Shown here: positions 1-7,660 of the stretch, one piece after another
Position numbering within the stretch: the first letter of the stretch is position 1
How the letters are laid out: each line of letters begins with the position of its first letter
NCBI GenBank assembly: GCA_030705825.1
Contig: JAUZPR010000021.1
Coordinates: 1-33,912 of the forward strand
Length of the DNA: 33,912 nt
Direction: 5' to 3'
Source of the DNA: Bacillota bacterium
Lineage (GTDB): Bacteria > Bacillota > Clostridia > Acetivibrionales > JANLFN01
The notes under the pieces: model-generated
What the model saw: only the letters and a program-made list of their open reading frames with translations
Databases searched by the model: none
What the model was told of the DNA's origin: nothing
Program-made: the position numbers and the translations under genes

Positions 1-260
1 AACCTTATCTGCTGGGAAAATTTCTACAGGGTGTTCTTTCGGCTGTATTTACTTTCTTATGGATAAAATCAGCAGGCCTATCTTCAAGTACCAAGCCTGC
101 TTTTATACCTGTTGAATCTGGCAGTCAGCTCAACTGGCAAAATTGTATTTCATATTCAATACAGAGTTTTTTTCAAACTCTCCTGCTGATTCTTATATGT
201 ACCGTGGTAACAATCATTTTCAGCGTAATTTTAAAAAACCGCCGCAAGCAATTATTTTAA
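1..260 (+). CDS. C-terminal end of an integral membrane protein, possibly YlbJ (partial)
   Basis: An open frame enters from the left edge (codons in phase from base 3) and ends at TAA 258-260, giving the last 85 residues. It has a hydrophobic stretch near its beginning (LLGKFLQGVLSAVFTFLWI), a polar middle, and a final membrane helix (FFQTLLLILICTVVTIIFSV) followed by a basic tail KNRRKQLF, so the end probably lies in the cytoplasm. It converges on the next gene and overlaps its stop by 9 bases. In many Firmicutes the sporulation membrane protein gene ylbJ sits beside coaD and rsmD, so the position and membrane character suit YlbJ. That is inference from context; too little protein is present to recognise the family. 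Confidence 0.5.
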   Translation, partial: PYLLGKFLQGVLSAVFTFLWIKSAGLSSSTKPAFIPVESGSQLNWQNCISYSIQSFFQTLLLILICTVVTIIFSVILKNRRKQLF

Positions 261-689
261 CTCTTCCCTGTTAAGCTGAATAACCTCAAGTGTATCTTTA
301 AGTATTTCTTCAACCTTGTTAAGAACGCCATCGGCATATTCCCTTGTTCCCATACGTATTTCCCTTGCGTTTTTCTGGGCATTTGCGACAATCTCATTTG
401 ACTGTTCATATGCTTTTTTTGTAATCTCATGTTCATCCACCAAGGACATAATCTTGCTTTCGGCATCTTTAATTATTGAATTGGCTTCCTTTTGAGCTTC
501 AAGAAGGATACGCTGACGTTCTTCCTTTACCCATTTAGCCTGTTTTAAATCATCTGGCAGGTTTAATCTCATTTCCTTAATTGTCTCGAGGATTTCATCC
601 CTGTTTACAATACATTTCCCGGAGAAAGGCACGCTTACTCCCTTTTCAACAAGGTCTTCCAATGTTTCCAATATTGTAAGTATCTCCAT
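252..689 (-). CDS. small coiled-coil protein (DivIVA / ATP synthase B-H-like)
   Basis: A 145-residue protein rich in Glu, Lys and Ala. I start it at the ATG at 689 because GGAGG lies four bases upstream; a longer reading frame to 731 has no such site. The N-terminus (MEILTILETLEDLVEKG) is followed by a predicted long coiled coil from about residue 50 to the end (for example RILLEAQKEANSIIKDAESK), the pattern that makes such proteins get labelled DivIVA-like or V-type ATPase subunit E/H-like. There is no membrane segment and no catalytic motif. Related small coiled-coil genes occur next to coaD in clostridia, but I know of no proven function. It is 77 bases downstream of coaD on the same strand, so probably co-transcribed with rsmD and coaD. 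Confidence 0.7.
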   Translation of the reverse strand: MEILTILETLEDLVEKGVSVPFSGKCIVNRDEILETIKEMRLNLPDDLKQAKWVKEERQRILLEAQKEANSIIKDAESKIMSLVDEHEITKKAYEQSNEIVANAQKNAREIRMGTREYADGVLNKVEEILKDTLEVIQLNREELK

Positions 690-766
690 AATACCTCCAT
701 GCCCCCATGTTATTCGCTTCCGACTTGTCAAACCGGCTCCGAATCAATAATTTAGGCTTATTTAAC

Positions 767-1249
767 TCATTTGCTATTACACTTTAGCATTATTTCATTA
801 ATAATGCTTTCAGGCACAAACTCTTTTATGCTTCCGCCCATACCGGCTATTTCCTTAACAGCGCTCGAACTGATACAAGAATAGTTTGCGCTTGACATCA
901 TAAAAAGTGTTTCCACCTGCGGATCAAGTATTTTATTAAGATCTGCCATTTGCAATTCATATTCGAAATCTTGAACTGCCCTAAGTCCTTTAATTATCGC
1001 ATCGGCATTTTTTATCCTCACCCAGTCAACAAGCAGGCCGGAGAAACTCTCCACCTGAACATTTCCAATTCCGCAAGCAGCTTTTTTTATAAGTTCTACC
1101 CGTTCGTCAACGGAAAACATCGTTTTTTTGCTGATGTTCACAAGTACTCCAACTATAAGCTGATCACATAACCTTGCAGCCCTGTTTATAATATCAAGGT
1201 GACCGTTTGTAACGGGGTCAAAACTTCCAGGATAAACAAATATCTTCAA
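767..1249 (-). CDS. coaD: phosphopantetheine adenylyltransferase CoaD
   Basis: CoaD transfers AMP from ATP to 4'-phosphopantetheine to make dephospho-CoA, the fourth step of coenzyme A synthesis, in the cytoplasm. The N-terminus [20 protein letters not shown] holds the nucleotidyltransferase T/HxGH motif (TNGH). Further family blocks are [17 protein letters not shown] and the [17 protein letters not shown] segment, which carries the ISSS-type ATP-binding motif. I choose the TTG start at 1249: it gives 160 residues, the normal CoaD length, and GGGAGAGG lies eight bases upstream. The ATG-initiated longer frame adds 17 residues foreign to the family. The gene begins four bases after the rsmD stop, the usual rsmD-coaD pairing. 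The last step of the pathway, coaE, is also in this window at 32440-33027. Confidence 0.95.
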   Translation of the reverse strand: MKIFVYPGSFDPVTNGHLDIINRAARLCDQLIVGVLVNISKKTMFSVDERVELIKKAACGIGNVQVESFSGLLVDWVRIKNADAIIKGLRAVQDFEYELQMADLNKILDPQVETLFMMSSANYSCISSSAVKEIAGMGGSIKEFVPESIINEIMLKCNSK

Positions 1250-1253
1250 AAAA

Positions 1254-1817
1254 TCATACCTCTCCCGAACATTTGTAAAAGGATACGGCTGTTTCCCCAT
1301 ATTCCTTTCTTCTTACCAGTACAAGCTTGCCTGCGCTTTCAGGCACAATATCGGTTGAGCGGTGTTCGGCAACAATTAAACCGCTGAATTTTATTATATC
1401 ATTTTTTTCGATAGAATTTAAAGCTACTTCGACAAGATTTTTAGAATAAGGTGGATCCATAAATATTATGTTGAACTGCATCTTTCTTTCTCCAAGCAGT
1501 TTTACAGCACTTACGCAGTCATTTGTGAACACTTCTGCATTATCATTAAGCTTGGTATGTATAAGATTATCCTTGATAATTCCATAGCATTCACGGCTTT
1601 CATCAACAAATACGCCCCGGTGCGCACCCCGGCTAAGAGCTTCTATTCCAAGGCTTCCAGTTCCGGAGAATAAATCAAGAATGTCGGCATCTTCAATATA
1701 TGCAGATATTATATTAAAAACAGACTCCTTCACCCTGTCTGTTGTCGGTCTTGTAGATAAACCCTTGGGTGTTTTAAGTTTATGTCCTCTAGCACTGCCA
1801 GAAATAACTCTTAAAAT
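1254..1817 (-). CDS. rsmD: 16S rRNA (guanine966-N2)-methyltransferase RsmD, apparent ATT start
   Basis: RsmD uses S-adenosylmethionine to methylate G966 of 16S rRNA in the assembling 30S subunit. The Rossmann SAM-binding motif is [20 protein letters not shown] and the catalytic motif for N2-guanine methylation is DPPY ([11 protein letters not shown]). The first ATG-type codon in frame (1733) would remove the conserved N-terminal block. Reading upstream gives [18 protein letters not shown] and [12 protein letters not shown], the family N-terminus, up to an ATT at 1815-1817. AAGGAGG lies eight bases before that ATT, and no ATG, GTG or TTG occurs between them. An in-frame TAA follows a few codons further upstream. 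The product would have 187 residues, normal for RsmD. A GTG at the V of DRVKES is the only other candidate and would cut the domain. Confidence 0.9.
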   Translation of the reverse strand: MLRVISGSARGHKLKTPKGLSTRPTTDRVKESVFNIISAYIEDADILDLFSGTGSLGIEALSRGAHRGVFVDESRECYGIIKDNLIHTKLNDNAEVFTNDCVSAVKLLGERKMQFNIIFMDPPYSKNLVEVALNSIEKNDIIKFSGLIVAEHRSTDIVPESAGKLVLVRRKEYGETAVSFYKCSGEV

Positions 1818-1903
1818 AGTCTTTTCCTCCTTATAGGGTAATTATATCTCAAAAAAGGAATGTCCCAACCGGAAAATAGCGACCGGAAGTCCCATACCTC
1901 TTT

Positions 1904-3988
1904 TTAGTTTAAACTCAATCCTTCTATTTTATTTGAAAACCTTTCGAGAACCTGTTTTTTAAGTTCCCGATTCTCTTCGGATATCAGGTACCTGTCTGCT
2001 TTTAAAAGGTCTAAAGCCGCTGTTTGTGCCAGTTTCAGTATTTCCATATCCTTATATAGGTTGGCAATTTTCAAATCAGGTATTCCATGCTGCCGTGTGC
2101 CAAAAAACTCACCCGGTCCCCTTAATTCCAAATCCTTCTCGGAGATATAAAAACCGTCATTGGATTTTTCCATAACTTCCATTCTTTCCTTTGATACGGT
2201 AGTTTTACCTTCATTATATAGTATACAGAATGACTGTTCAGCTCCCCTGCCGACTCTTCCTCTAAGCTGATGGAGCTGGGCCAGGCCGAACCTTTCGGCG
2301 TTTTCAATGATCATAACTGTTGAATTTGGCACATTCACACCTACTTCGATTACGGTAGTGGATACAAGGATGCTAATATCCCCACCCACAAACCTTCTCA
2401 TTGTCTCTTCCTTTTCACGGGGCTTCATCTTTCCATGAATCAAGCCTACATTCAGATCCTGAAAGTCTTTTTTTGCAATTCTTTCAGCCAGTTCTACTGC
2501 AGACTTTGCTTCCATTGCATCGGATTCTTCAACCAGAGGACATACTATATATACCTGCCTGCCTTCCTTTACTTTTTTCCTTATAAAGGCGTTAATCCTA
2601 TCCCTCATGGACTCATCAACCGAGTAGGTTTTTATTGGTTTTCTTCCCGGAGGAAGTTGGTCAATTATTGATATGTCAAGGTCTCCGTATAATATCAGTG
2701 CAAGCGTTCTGGGTATGGGGGTAGCCGTCATTACCAGAACATCAGGATTTTCGCCCTTCATGGCAAGCAGTGCTCTTTGCCTTACACCGAAACGGTGCTG
2801 CTCATCAGTTATAACAATCCCCAGCTTTTTAAACCGTACACTATCCTCAATCAATGCGTGTGTTCCTATCAGGATATCTATTTCACCGGTTGCAGTTTTT
2901 TCGAGGATTGCTTCCTTTTGCTTTTTTGTTTGGCTTCCTGTAAGAAGCTCTACCTTGATATCCCAATTATAAAGCAGCTCTGAAAGAGATTTAAAATGCT
3001 GTTCTGCAAGTATTTCGGTAGGAACCATGAATGTACCCTGATAACCACATTTGACCGCTTTAAACAGGGCAAGGACCGCTACGATTGTCTTTCCTGAGCC
3101 AACGTCTCCCTGAACCAGTCTGTTCATAACAGATGTACTTTCCATATCCTTTTCTATTTCTTCCAAAACTTTTTTCTGGGCACCTGTAAGCCTAAAAGGA
3201 AGACTTTCAATAAACTTGTCCAACAAACCGGTATGATGAAATTGGATCCCCTTCTTATCCTTTTCCAGATTGTTTTTTATGCTTAAAAGACCCAACTGCA
3301 ATAACAGCAGCTCTTCAAAAACGAGCCTATATCTGGCATTATCAAAATCCCTTTGGGATTTCGGAAAATGTATGTTTTGAATCGAATAGTTTATTTCACT
3401 TAAATTGTATTTATTTCTGATACTGCCCGAAATAGCGTCAAACATTTTGCCTTCCACCAGCTGCAGTGCATTTTTAATAACAGACCGGATTATGTTTTGC
3501 GAAAGCATGGAAGTAGCTGGATAAACCGGTATTATTCTGCAGGTATTTTTCATTTCGCTTCCGTCAACTTTTTCATATACCGGATTCATAATTTCAAAAG
3601 TACTATATTTTTTAGAAACTTTCCCGTAGAATACATATCTTTCTCCCGGGCTGAACACGTTTTTTATGTACTGCTGATTAAACCATGTAGCTGTAATTAT
3701 TGCTGTTTCATCCCGTATATTCAGCTTGTATATGGAAAGTCCTTTTCTTGGCCTGTTTTCTGTTATGTTTGACATAACCAGACCTTCAAAGGAGCAAACA
3801 TCTCCATCGTCCAATTCTATAATTTTTTTGAAATTACCCCTGTCTTCATAATTCCTGGGGAAATGGGTAATGACATCCTCCACATTATTAATTCCAAACT
3901 TAATAAAGTGCCTGGCTCTGGCATCACCAACCCCTTTTACATATTGAATCGGCTTTTTTAATATTTCACCAACTTTTGTTGTTTCCAC
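1904..3988 (-). CDS. recG: ATP-dependent DNA helicase RecG
   Basis: RecG remodels stalled replication forks and Holliday junctions by branch migration. The protein (694 residues, typical) has an N-terminal wedge/OB region (about 1-240), then the superfamily 2 helicase: Walker A in RLVQGDVGSGKTIVAV, a DEQH box (IVITDEQHRFGVRQ), motif III MTATPIPRT, and motif VI HQLRGRVGRG. The C-terminal DLELRGPGEFFGTRQHG is the RecG TRG/wedge-associated signature. A GTG at 3997 sits directly on the GGAG with no spacing, so I choose the next in-frame GTG at 3988, eight bases after GGAG. It is divergent from rpmB and 86 bases before the rsmD start, the usual recG-rsmD-coaD order. Confidence 0.96.
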   Translation of the reverse strand: METTKVGEILKKPIQYVKGVGDARARHFIKFGINNVEDVITHFPRNYEDRGNFKKIIELDDGDVCSFEGLVMSNITENRPRKGLSIYKLNIRDETAIITATWFNQQYIKNVFSPGERYVFYGKVSKKYSTFEIMNPVYEKVDGSEMKNTCRIIPVYPATSMLSQNIIRSVIKNALQLVEGKMFDAISGSIRNKYNLSEINYSIQNIHFPKSQRDFDNARYRLVFEELLLLQLGLLSIKNNLEKDKKGIQFHHTGLLDKFIESLPFRLTGAQKKVLEEIEKDMESTSVMNRLVQGDVGSGKTIVAVLALFKAVKCGYQGTFMVPTEILAEQHFKSLSELLYNWDIKVELLTGSQTKKQKEAILEKTATGEIDILIGTHALIEDSVRFKKLGIVITDEQHRFGVRQRALLAMKGENPDVLVMTATPIPRTLALILYGDLDISIIDQLPPGRKPIKTYSVDESMRDRINAFIRKKVKEGRQVYIVCPLVEESDAMEAKSAVELAERIAKKDFQDLNVGLIHGKMKPREKEETMRRFVGGDISILVSTTVIEVGVNVPNSTVMIIENAERFGLAQLHQLRGRVGRGAEQSFCILYNEGKTTVSKERMEVMEKSNDGFYISEKDLELRGPGEFFGTRQHGIPDLKIANLYKDMEILKLAQTAALDLLKADRYLISEENRELKKQVLERFSNKIEGLSLN

Positions 3989-4080
3989 TCGATACACTCC
4001 GCTAAAACATAATTAACACCGAATTTACTTATTTAATTTTAATACAATATACTTTTTTTTTCTATATATACAAAAATAAC

Positions 4081-4110
4081 TTGCAGAATTTCTTGGATTT
4101 GTGTTAAAAT
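4081..4110 (+). promoter_or_regulatory. promoter of rpmB
   Basis: A -35 box TTGCAG (4081-4086), an 18-base spacer and a -10 box TAAAAT (4105-4110) with an extended TG one base before it. It lies 84 bases before the rpmB start in the divergent recG-rpmB gap. The match to a vegetative promoter is fair; the start of transcription is inferred. Confidence 0.55.
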
Positions 4111-4194
4111 AGTTATTGCTTTGATTATAAGCAAAATTTATAAGTAAATTCTAATATTTGAAATATTACTCCATTGAAGGAGGTGTAACTATAA

Positions 4195-4383
4195 ATGGCA
4201 AAGTGTGATATCTGCAGCAAAGACATGAGTTTCGGACTTAAGGTCAGCCACTCAAACAGAAGAAGCAACAGAGCATGGAAACCCAATGTAAAGAAGGTTA
4301 GAGTAATAGTTGGCGGAACTCATAAATCAGTCAACGTTTGTACAAGATGCCTTCGTTCAAACAAGGTGACCAGAACAGTTTAA
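4195..4383 (+). CDS. rpmB: 50S ribosomal protein L28
   Basis: A 62-residue basic protein of the large ribosomal subunit. The sequence MAKCDICSKDMSFGLKVSHS matches L28, with NRRSNRAWKPNVKKV and RVIVGGTHKSVNVCTRCLRS following. Two CxxC pairs (C4/C7 and C52/C55) form the zinc-ribbon variant of L28. The start has GGAGGTG eleven bases upstream. It is a single-gene transcription unit: promoter at 4081-4110, a small GGGAC/GTCCC hairpin just after the stop (4391-4406), and a strong terminator at 4451-4490. In Bacillus rpmB also neighbours spoVM, as it does here. Confidence 0.97.
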   Translation: MAKCDICSKDMSFGLKVSHSNRRSNRAWKPNVKKVRVIVGGTHKSVNVCTRCLRSNKVTRTV

Positions 4384-4450
4384 TTTTTTTCGGGACCTGG
4401 TTGTCCCATTATTTTGCGTTTCTCGACTTTAATTTTCATTTTGAAATTAA

Positions 4451-4490
4451 AAAGCAATAAAAGAAGCTTCGGCTTTTTTTATTGCTTTTT
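4451..4490. terminator. bidirectional intrinsic terminator between rpmB and spoVM
   Basis: A 17-base arm (4451-4467) pairs with 4472-4488 with one mismatch, closed by a C(UUCG)G tetraloop, a very stable loop. T-runs lie on the plus side (4474-4480 and 4486-4490), and the mirror image is also T-rich, so it can end rpmB on plus and spoVM on minus. Confidence 0.85.
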
Positions 4491-4495
4491 AAACT

Positions 4496-4567
4496 TTAAC
4501 TCATCTTCAAGACTTTTTTAAGTATATTCCCAAAAAATCTCGGCATTTTTACAACTACTACCTTCAT
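4496..4567 (-). CDS. spoVM: stage V sporulation protein SpoVM (23-residue micro-protein)
   Basis: A 24-codon frame encodes MKVVVVKMPRFFGNILKKVL followed by KMS. I recognise SpoVM of Bacillus subtilis (MKFYTIKLPKFLGGIVRAML...): Lys2, Lys7, Pro9, Phe11, Gly13 and Ile15 agree, and the whole is an amphipathic helix. In Bacillus, SpoVM inserts shallowly into the convex forespore membrane and anchors SpoIVA, the base of the spore coat. The start has GGGGTGG about seven bases upstream. It faces rpmB across a shared terminator, and in Bacillus spoVM is likewise next to rpmB, which supports the call. A weak sigma-E-like -10 (CATAAATT, 4586-4593) lies upstream, but its -35 spacing is not convincing. 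The gene is shorter than most gene finders accept. Confidence 0.82.
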   Translation of the reverse strand: MKVVVVKMPRFFGNILKKVLKMS

Positions 4568-4696
4568 TAAAATACCACCCCACATAATTTATGGTACCAA
4601 CATTATCAGTATATTCCGATAAACTTGTTTTGGTGATTGTCTAATGAGGTTTTGCTCAACTTTCCCACATAGTAATTAGATTGGATAGTTGAGTAA

Positions 4697-4960
4697 TTAC
4701 CTTGTTTGTCTTGCAACGCTCTTAAACAGCCCAAGTATGAATATGAAGACTGCCGCTCCCAAGATGGTTGGTATTATAGAAATCCCCAGCACCCTTGGAC
4801 CCAGTGTATTGAAAAAAGGTATATATGCTCCTATCCATGAACCTACAAGCCCTGCAAGCAATGCTCCCCAGAAGCCTCCCGGCATATCATTCTTAACCAG
4901 GGCGTCTCCTATCCATCCTGCTATTGCTGCAATAACAAGTGTTAATAAAAATCCAAGCAT
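4697..4960 (-). CDS. GlsB/YeaQ/YmgE family small membrane protein
   Basis: An 87-residue protein with three membrane helices: LGFLLTLVIAAIAGWIGDAL, GFWGALLAGLVGSWIGAYI and ISIIPTILGAAVFIFILGLF. The glycine-rich GWIGD...GGFWGALLAGLVGSWIG pattern is the transglycosylase-associated / GlsB signature. The family is linked to envelope and general stress in Gram-positive and enteric bacteria, but the molecular function is not established. The start has AAAGGAGG six bases upstream. It probably forms its own transcription unit; spoVM follows 129 bases downstream on the same strand. Confidence 0.88.
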   Translation of the reverse strand: MLGFLLTLVIAAIAGWIGDALVKNDMPGGFWGALLAGLVGSWIGAYIPFFNTLGPRVLGISIIPTILGAAVFIFILGLFKSVARQTR

Positions 4961-5125
4961 TTTTATTCCTCCTTTCTATAACGACATAAAATAAATTGCA
5001 ATTATATTATCTGTACTTTTACGTTTTTTAATCAAACGTTATTGTATACCGGACAATTCTTCTGATTATTTTTGCTTATGGTTTTATTTCTTATTCGCAT
5101 GAATAAACTTTATTGAGGTGTTAAT

Positions 5126-5821
5126 ATGTATATTGTCATTGTTAACAATTACAAAAAAAAATTCTTTTTATTTGGTTTGCTTCTATTATTCTGGCTATTT
5201 ATGTACCTATTATCAGAACTAATTTCAGGAAACAAATTAATTAATGTAATTTCAATAAAGAATTCAATATCATTTTCCTGTCCTGAATCTCTTAAAGTTG
5301 AACAGATTTATTCCAACAGCAGTACCGGGGAACCATCGGTGGAATCAACCCTTAAGCATAGTATTCCCGTTATAGGGCAATTCTCCAATTATACCTCTCT
5401 GGAAGGCAAATTCAGTTTCGATTATCCATCCATATTTGAAATAGATACCAAGAATTTTGTTGGAAGTGATATTCTTTATCACGTTGATTTCAGTAATAAA
5501 GCTATTGGGGCTCATGGTTTTGTTCAAGTTTGGAAGCTTGATGAACCGCTTGCCCAGTTTCTCGAAAAGTCAAAATCCGTCTCTGCCCAAAACATTCAGG
5601 ATCTTACAGTAAAGCCGATAGCCTTAAAAGACATGCCGGGATATTTATGGGATTATTCCACTACAGCAGGCGACAATGTAAGGTATAAGGCAGAAGAGGT
5701 GTTCTTCGACAAGAACGGCAGGATGTACAGAATAAGCTATTTTGTACCATTGATATACTGGAACAAGACACAATCGGATACATTCTGGAAAATAGTAGAC
5801 TCACTTAAGGTATATAATTGA
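5126..5821 (+). CDS. membrane-anchored protein of unknown function (PsbP-like fold suspected)
   Basis: 231 residues. After a short basic N-terminus there is one hydrophobic segment (about residues 13-33, FFLFGLLLLFWLFMYLLSEL), which I read as an uncleaved signal anchor with the rest outside the cell. The outer part (about 85-231) runs SLEGKFSFDYPSIFEID ... GAHGFVQVWKLDEPLAQFL ... RYKAEEVFFDKNGRMYRISY ... DTFWKIVDSLKVYN. This beta-rich pattern with a final short helix resembles PsbP/DUF1795-like proteins, but I cannot confirm the family. The start has GAGGTG five bases upstream. It stands alone on plus, converging with the diguanylate cyclase gene across a terminator. No function can be assigned. 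Confidence 0.75.
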   Translation: MYIVIVNNYKKKFFLFGLLLLFWLFMYLLSELISGNKLINVISIKNSISFSCPESLKVEQIYSNSSTGEPSVESTLKHSIPVIGQFSNYTSLEGKFSFDYPSIFEIDTKNFVGSDILYHVDFSNKAIGAHGFVQVWKLDEPLAQFLEKSKSVSAQNIQDLTVKPIALKDMPGYLWDYSTTAGDNVRYKAEEVFFDKNGRMYRISYFVPLIYWNKTQSDTFWKIVDSLKVYN

Positions 5822-5828
5822 ATAAAAG

Positions 5829-5853
5829 AAAGCCCGACAGTCCGAGCTTTTTT
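5829..5853. terminator. terminator between convergent genes
   Basis: AAAGCCCG (5829-5836) pairs with CGAGCTTT (5843-5850) with one mismatch around a six-base loop, followed by a T-run to 5853. It ends the plus-strand unknown gene. The mirror strand also has a T-rich tail, so it may serve the diguanylate cyclase gene too. Confidence 0.6.
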
Positions 5854-5865
5854 GATAGTGATATA

Positions 5866-7578
5866 TTACTCCTTGTCATCAATTGTATCTGCAATCCTTA
5901 CGCAATTTCTTCCTGAAGATTTTGCATCATACAATGCATCATCGGCATGGCTTATCATTTCATTTTCAGAAAGAGAGGTCTCCGGATATGACGAAACTCC
6001 AAAGCTTACAGTAACGGAGGCTGCTACAAGATTATCCTTGATGCTTATGGAGGCTATCTTTTTTCTCAAGATTTCAACCTTGTCATAAGCTTCTCTGATA
6101 CTGGTCCTGGAAAACAAAATGACAAACTCTTCTCCGCCAAACCTTGCTATAATATCGGTTCCACGTATTGAACCTTTGACCAGTGAGGCTATGCTTTTAA
6201 GCACCTTGTCTCCAAACAGGTGACCATATGTATCGTTGAATTTTTTAAAATGGTCGATGTCAAAGATGGCAAGAGACAGTTTATAATCGTTTTCCTGCGC
6301 TCTGATAAATTCTTTAGACAGTCTGTCCTGAAAATACAGCCGGTTGTATACTCCCGTCAAGCCGTCTACGGTAGCCATCTCCTGCATCTGTTGATACAGA
6401 GCTGCATTTTCCATAGCTATACCTACCTGCTGGCCTATAACTGCAAGCAGTCTGAGATTTCCGTCATCAAATGCGTTGAAGTATTTATGTTCTACAAGAA
6501 CCACACCGAATTTTCTCGTTTTTGTTGTCAAAGGTACAGCTATAAGAGCTTTAACTTCCCTGTTTTTTATGAAGGAGTATGTGTCCGAATCTGCGAAATT
6601 TTCAAGAATGGGATTTCCATTCTGCAGGCAATCCATCAAGGCTTCGCAGTTAATATTATCATTTAGTATAACAAGTTCTTTCTTATTTTTTATATTTGTA
6701 GTATTTACCTTAAATCTGCCCTTCTTATCATCATAAAGAAGAATAGTGGAATAGCTGACGCCCATAACTCCTAATATAATGTCATTAACATGTCTTAATA
6801 ATTCGGTTGTATCAAATATTGAACCAATGACCCTGCCTATTTCCTGTAATGTATAGAACTCGGCAATACTGCTGGTTAGACGCTTATTGCTCTCTTCCAT
6901 TCTTAAATTAGCTTCTTCCAAAGCTTTATTGGTTTCGGTCAGAAGTCTGTTTCTGCCCTGAACTTCTTCCTCAACAGCGGCAAGCTGCTGGTATTTCTCT
7001 TCAAGCTGTGAAAGGAGCGCTTTATTCTCCTCATCCTTCATTTTACTCTCTTTGGCAAGTATATTGCAGAAAATTACAAGTATTAAACCCATAAGGCAAT
7101 AAAACACCATTGTTGTAAAATTACCTTTATCTACAAAGCTTTTAACTGTTTGATGTGTATTTACATACAGATGCATAAAATAAATCAGCATATTGGTTAT
7201 CATCCAATATGAAAGTATCATATACCCGAATTTTATGCCTCTCGAAAGTTCTATTGTAATTATGGCAAAAAGTGCGAATATATAAGCCCATTCTCCGATA
7301 TTTCCAAGTACAATGCCGACAAGAATTATAGTAATTTCAAATACACGGGTAAGAATATGAGATAAATCAGATTTAATAATATACTTAAGCAGGCATTTGC
7401 TTTTAACTAGGTTGAGTAAAGCAGCTGCCGGATAGAATACAAATACCATTGTCATTCCGTTGCCATTAGTATTTGTATGGTATATAAGAAGTGAAATAGT
7501 ATTAAGCAGGAAACCTGCAGCAATAAAAAGCCATGTTGATTTAATAAACAACTTTTCAAAAAATTCTGTTCTATTCAC
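5866..7578 (-). CDS. membrane diguanylate cyclase with GAF sensor domain
   Basis: About 570 residues that should make cyclic di-GMP from two GTP. Layout: about six membrane helices (to about 175), a coiled coil (about 180-235), a GAF domain (about 240-395, with EIGRVIGSIFDTTELLRHV and AVIGQQVGIAMENAALYQQM), and a GGDEF domain. The active site reads RFGGEEF. Five residues before GGEEF lies RGTD, an intact RxxD inhibitory site, so product feedback is expected. An ATG at 7584 is only two bases from AGGAG, so I prefer the GTG two codons later, eight bases from it; the choice changes two residues. The signal sensed by the membrane or GAF part is unknown. An HD-GYP phosphodiesterase (12370-13785) and a second GGDEF protein (29108-30169) are in the window. 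Confidence 0.93.
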   Translation of the reverse strand: MNRTEFFEKLFIKSTWLFIAAGFLLNTISLLIYHTNTNGNGMTMVFVFYPAAALLNLVKSKCLLKYIIKSDLSHILTRVFEITIILVGIVLGNIGEWAYIFALFAIITIELSRGIKFGYMILSYWMITNMLIYFMHLYVNTHQTVKSFVDKGNFTTMVFYCLMGLILVIFCNILAKESKMKDEENKALLSQLEEKYQQLAAVEEEVQGRNRLLTETNKALEEANLRMEESNKRLTSSIAEFYTLQEIGRVIGSIFDTTELLRHVNDIILGVMGVSYSTILLYDDKKGRFKVNTTNIKNKKELVILNDNINCEALMDCLQNGNPILENFADSDTYSFIKNREVKALIAVPLTTKTRKFGVVLVEHKYFNAFDDGNLRLLAVIGQQVGIAMENAALYQQMQEMATVDGLTGVYNRLYFQDRLSKEFIRAQENDYKLSLAIFDIDHFKKFNDTYGHLFGDKVLKSIASLVKGSIRGTDIIARFGGEEFVILFSRTSIREAYDKVEILRKKIASISIKDNLVAASVTVSFGVSSYPETSLSENEMISHADDALYDAKSSGRNCVRIADTIDDKE

Positions 7579-7660
7579 TTGCATCTCTCCTATGTATTGC
7601 AGGGGTGTTTCAATTCTGCGAAACTAGCAATTCGATTATATCATAATTTGTATTCCTATT

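Noticed and set aside
1852-1893. Repeated GGAATGTCCC / GGAAGTCCC and ACCGGAA units after recG
   Set aside because: Direct, not inverted, repeats of 7-9 bases; the only pairing is the self-complementary CCGG. Not enough for an operator or terminator call.
4583-4620. Sigma-E promoter for spoVM
   Set aside because: CATAAATT fits a sigma-E -10, but the -35 match is poor at the allowed spacing and the start would fall on the ribosome site. Mentioned only as weak support.
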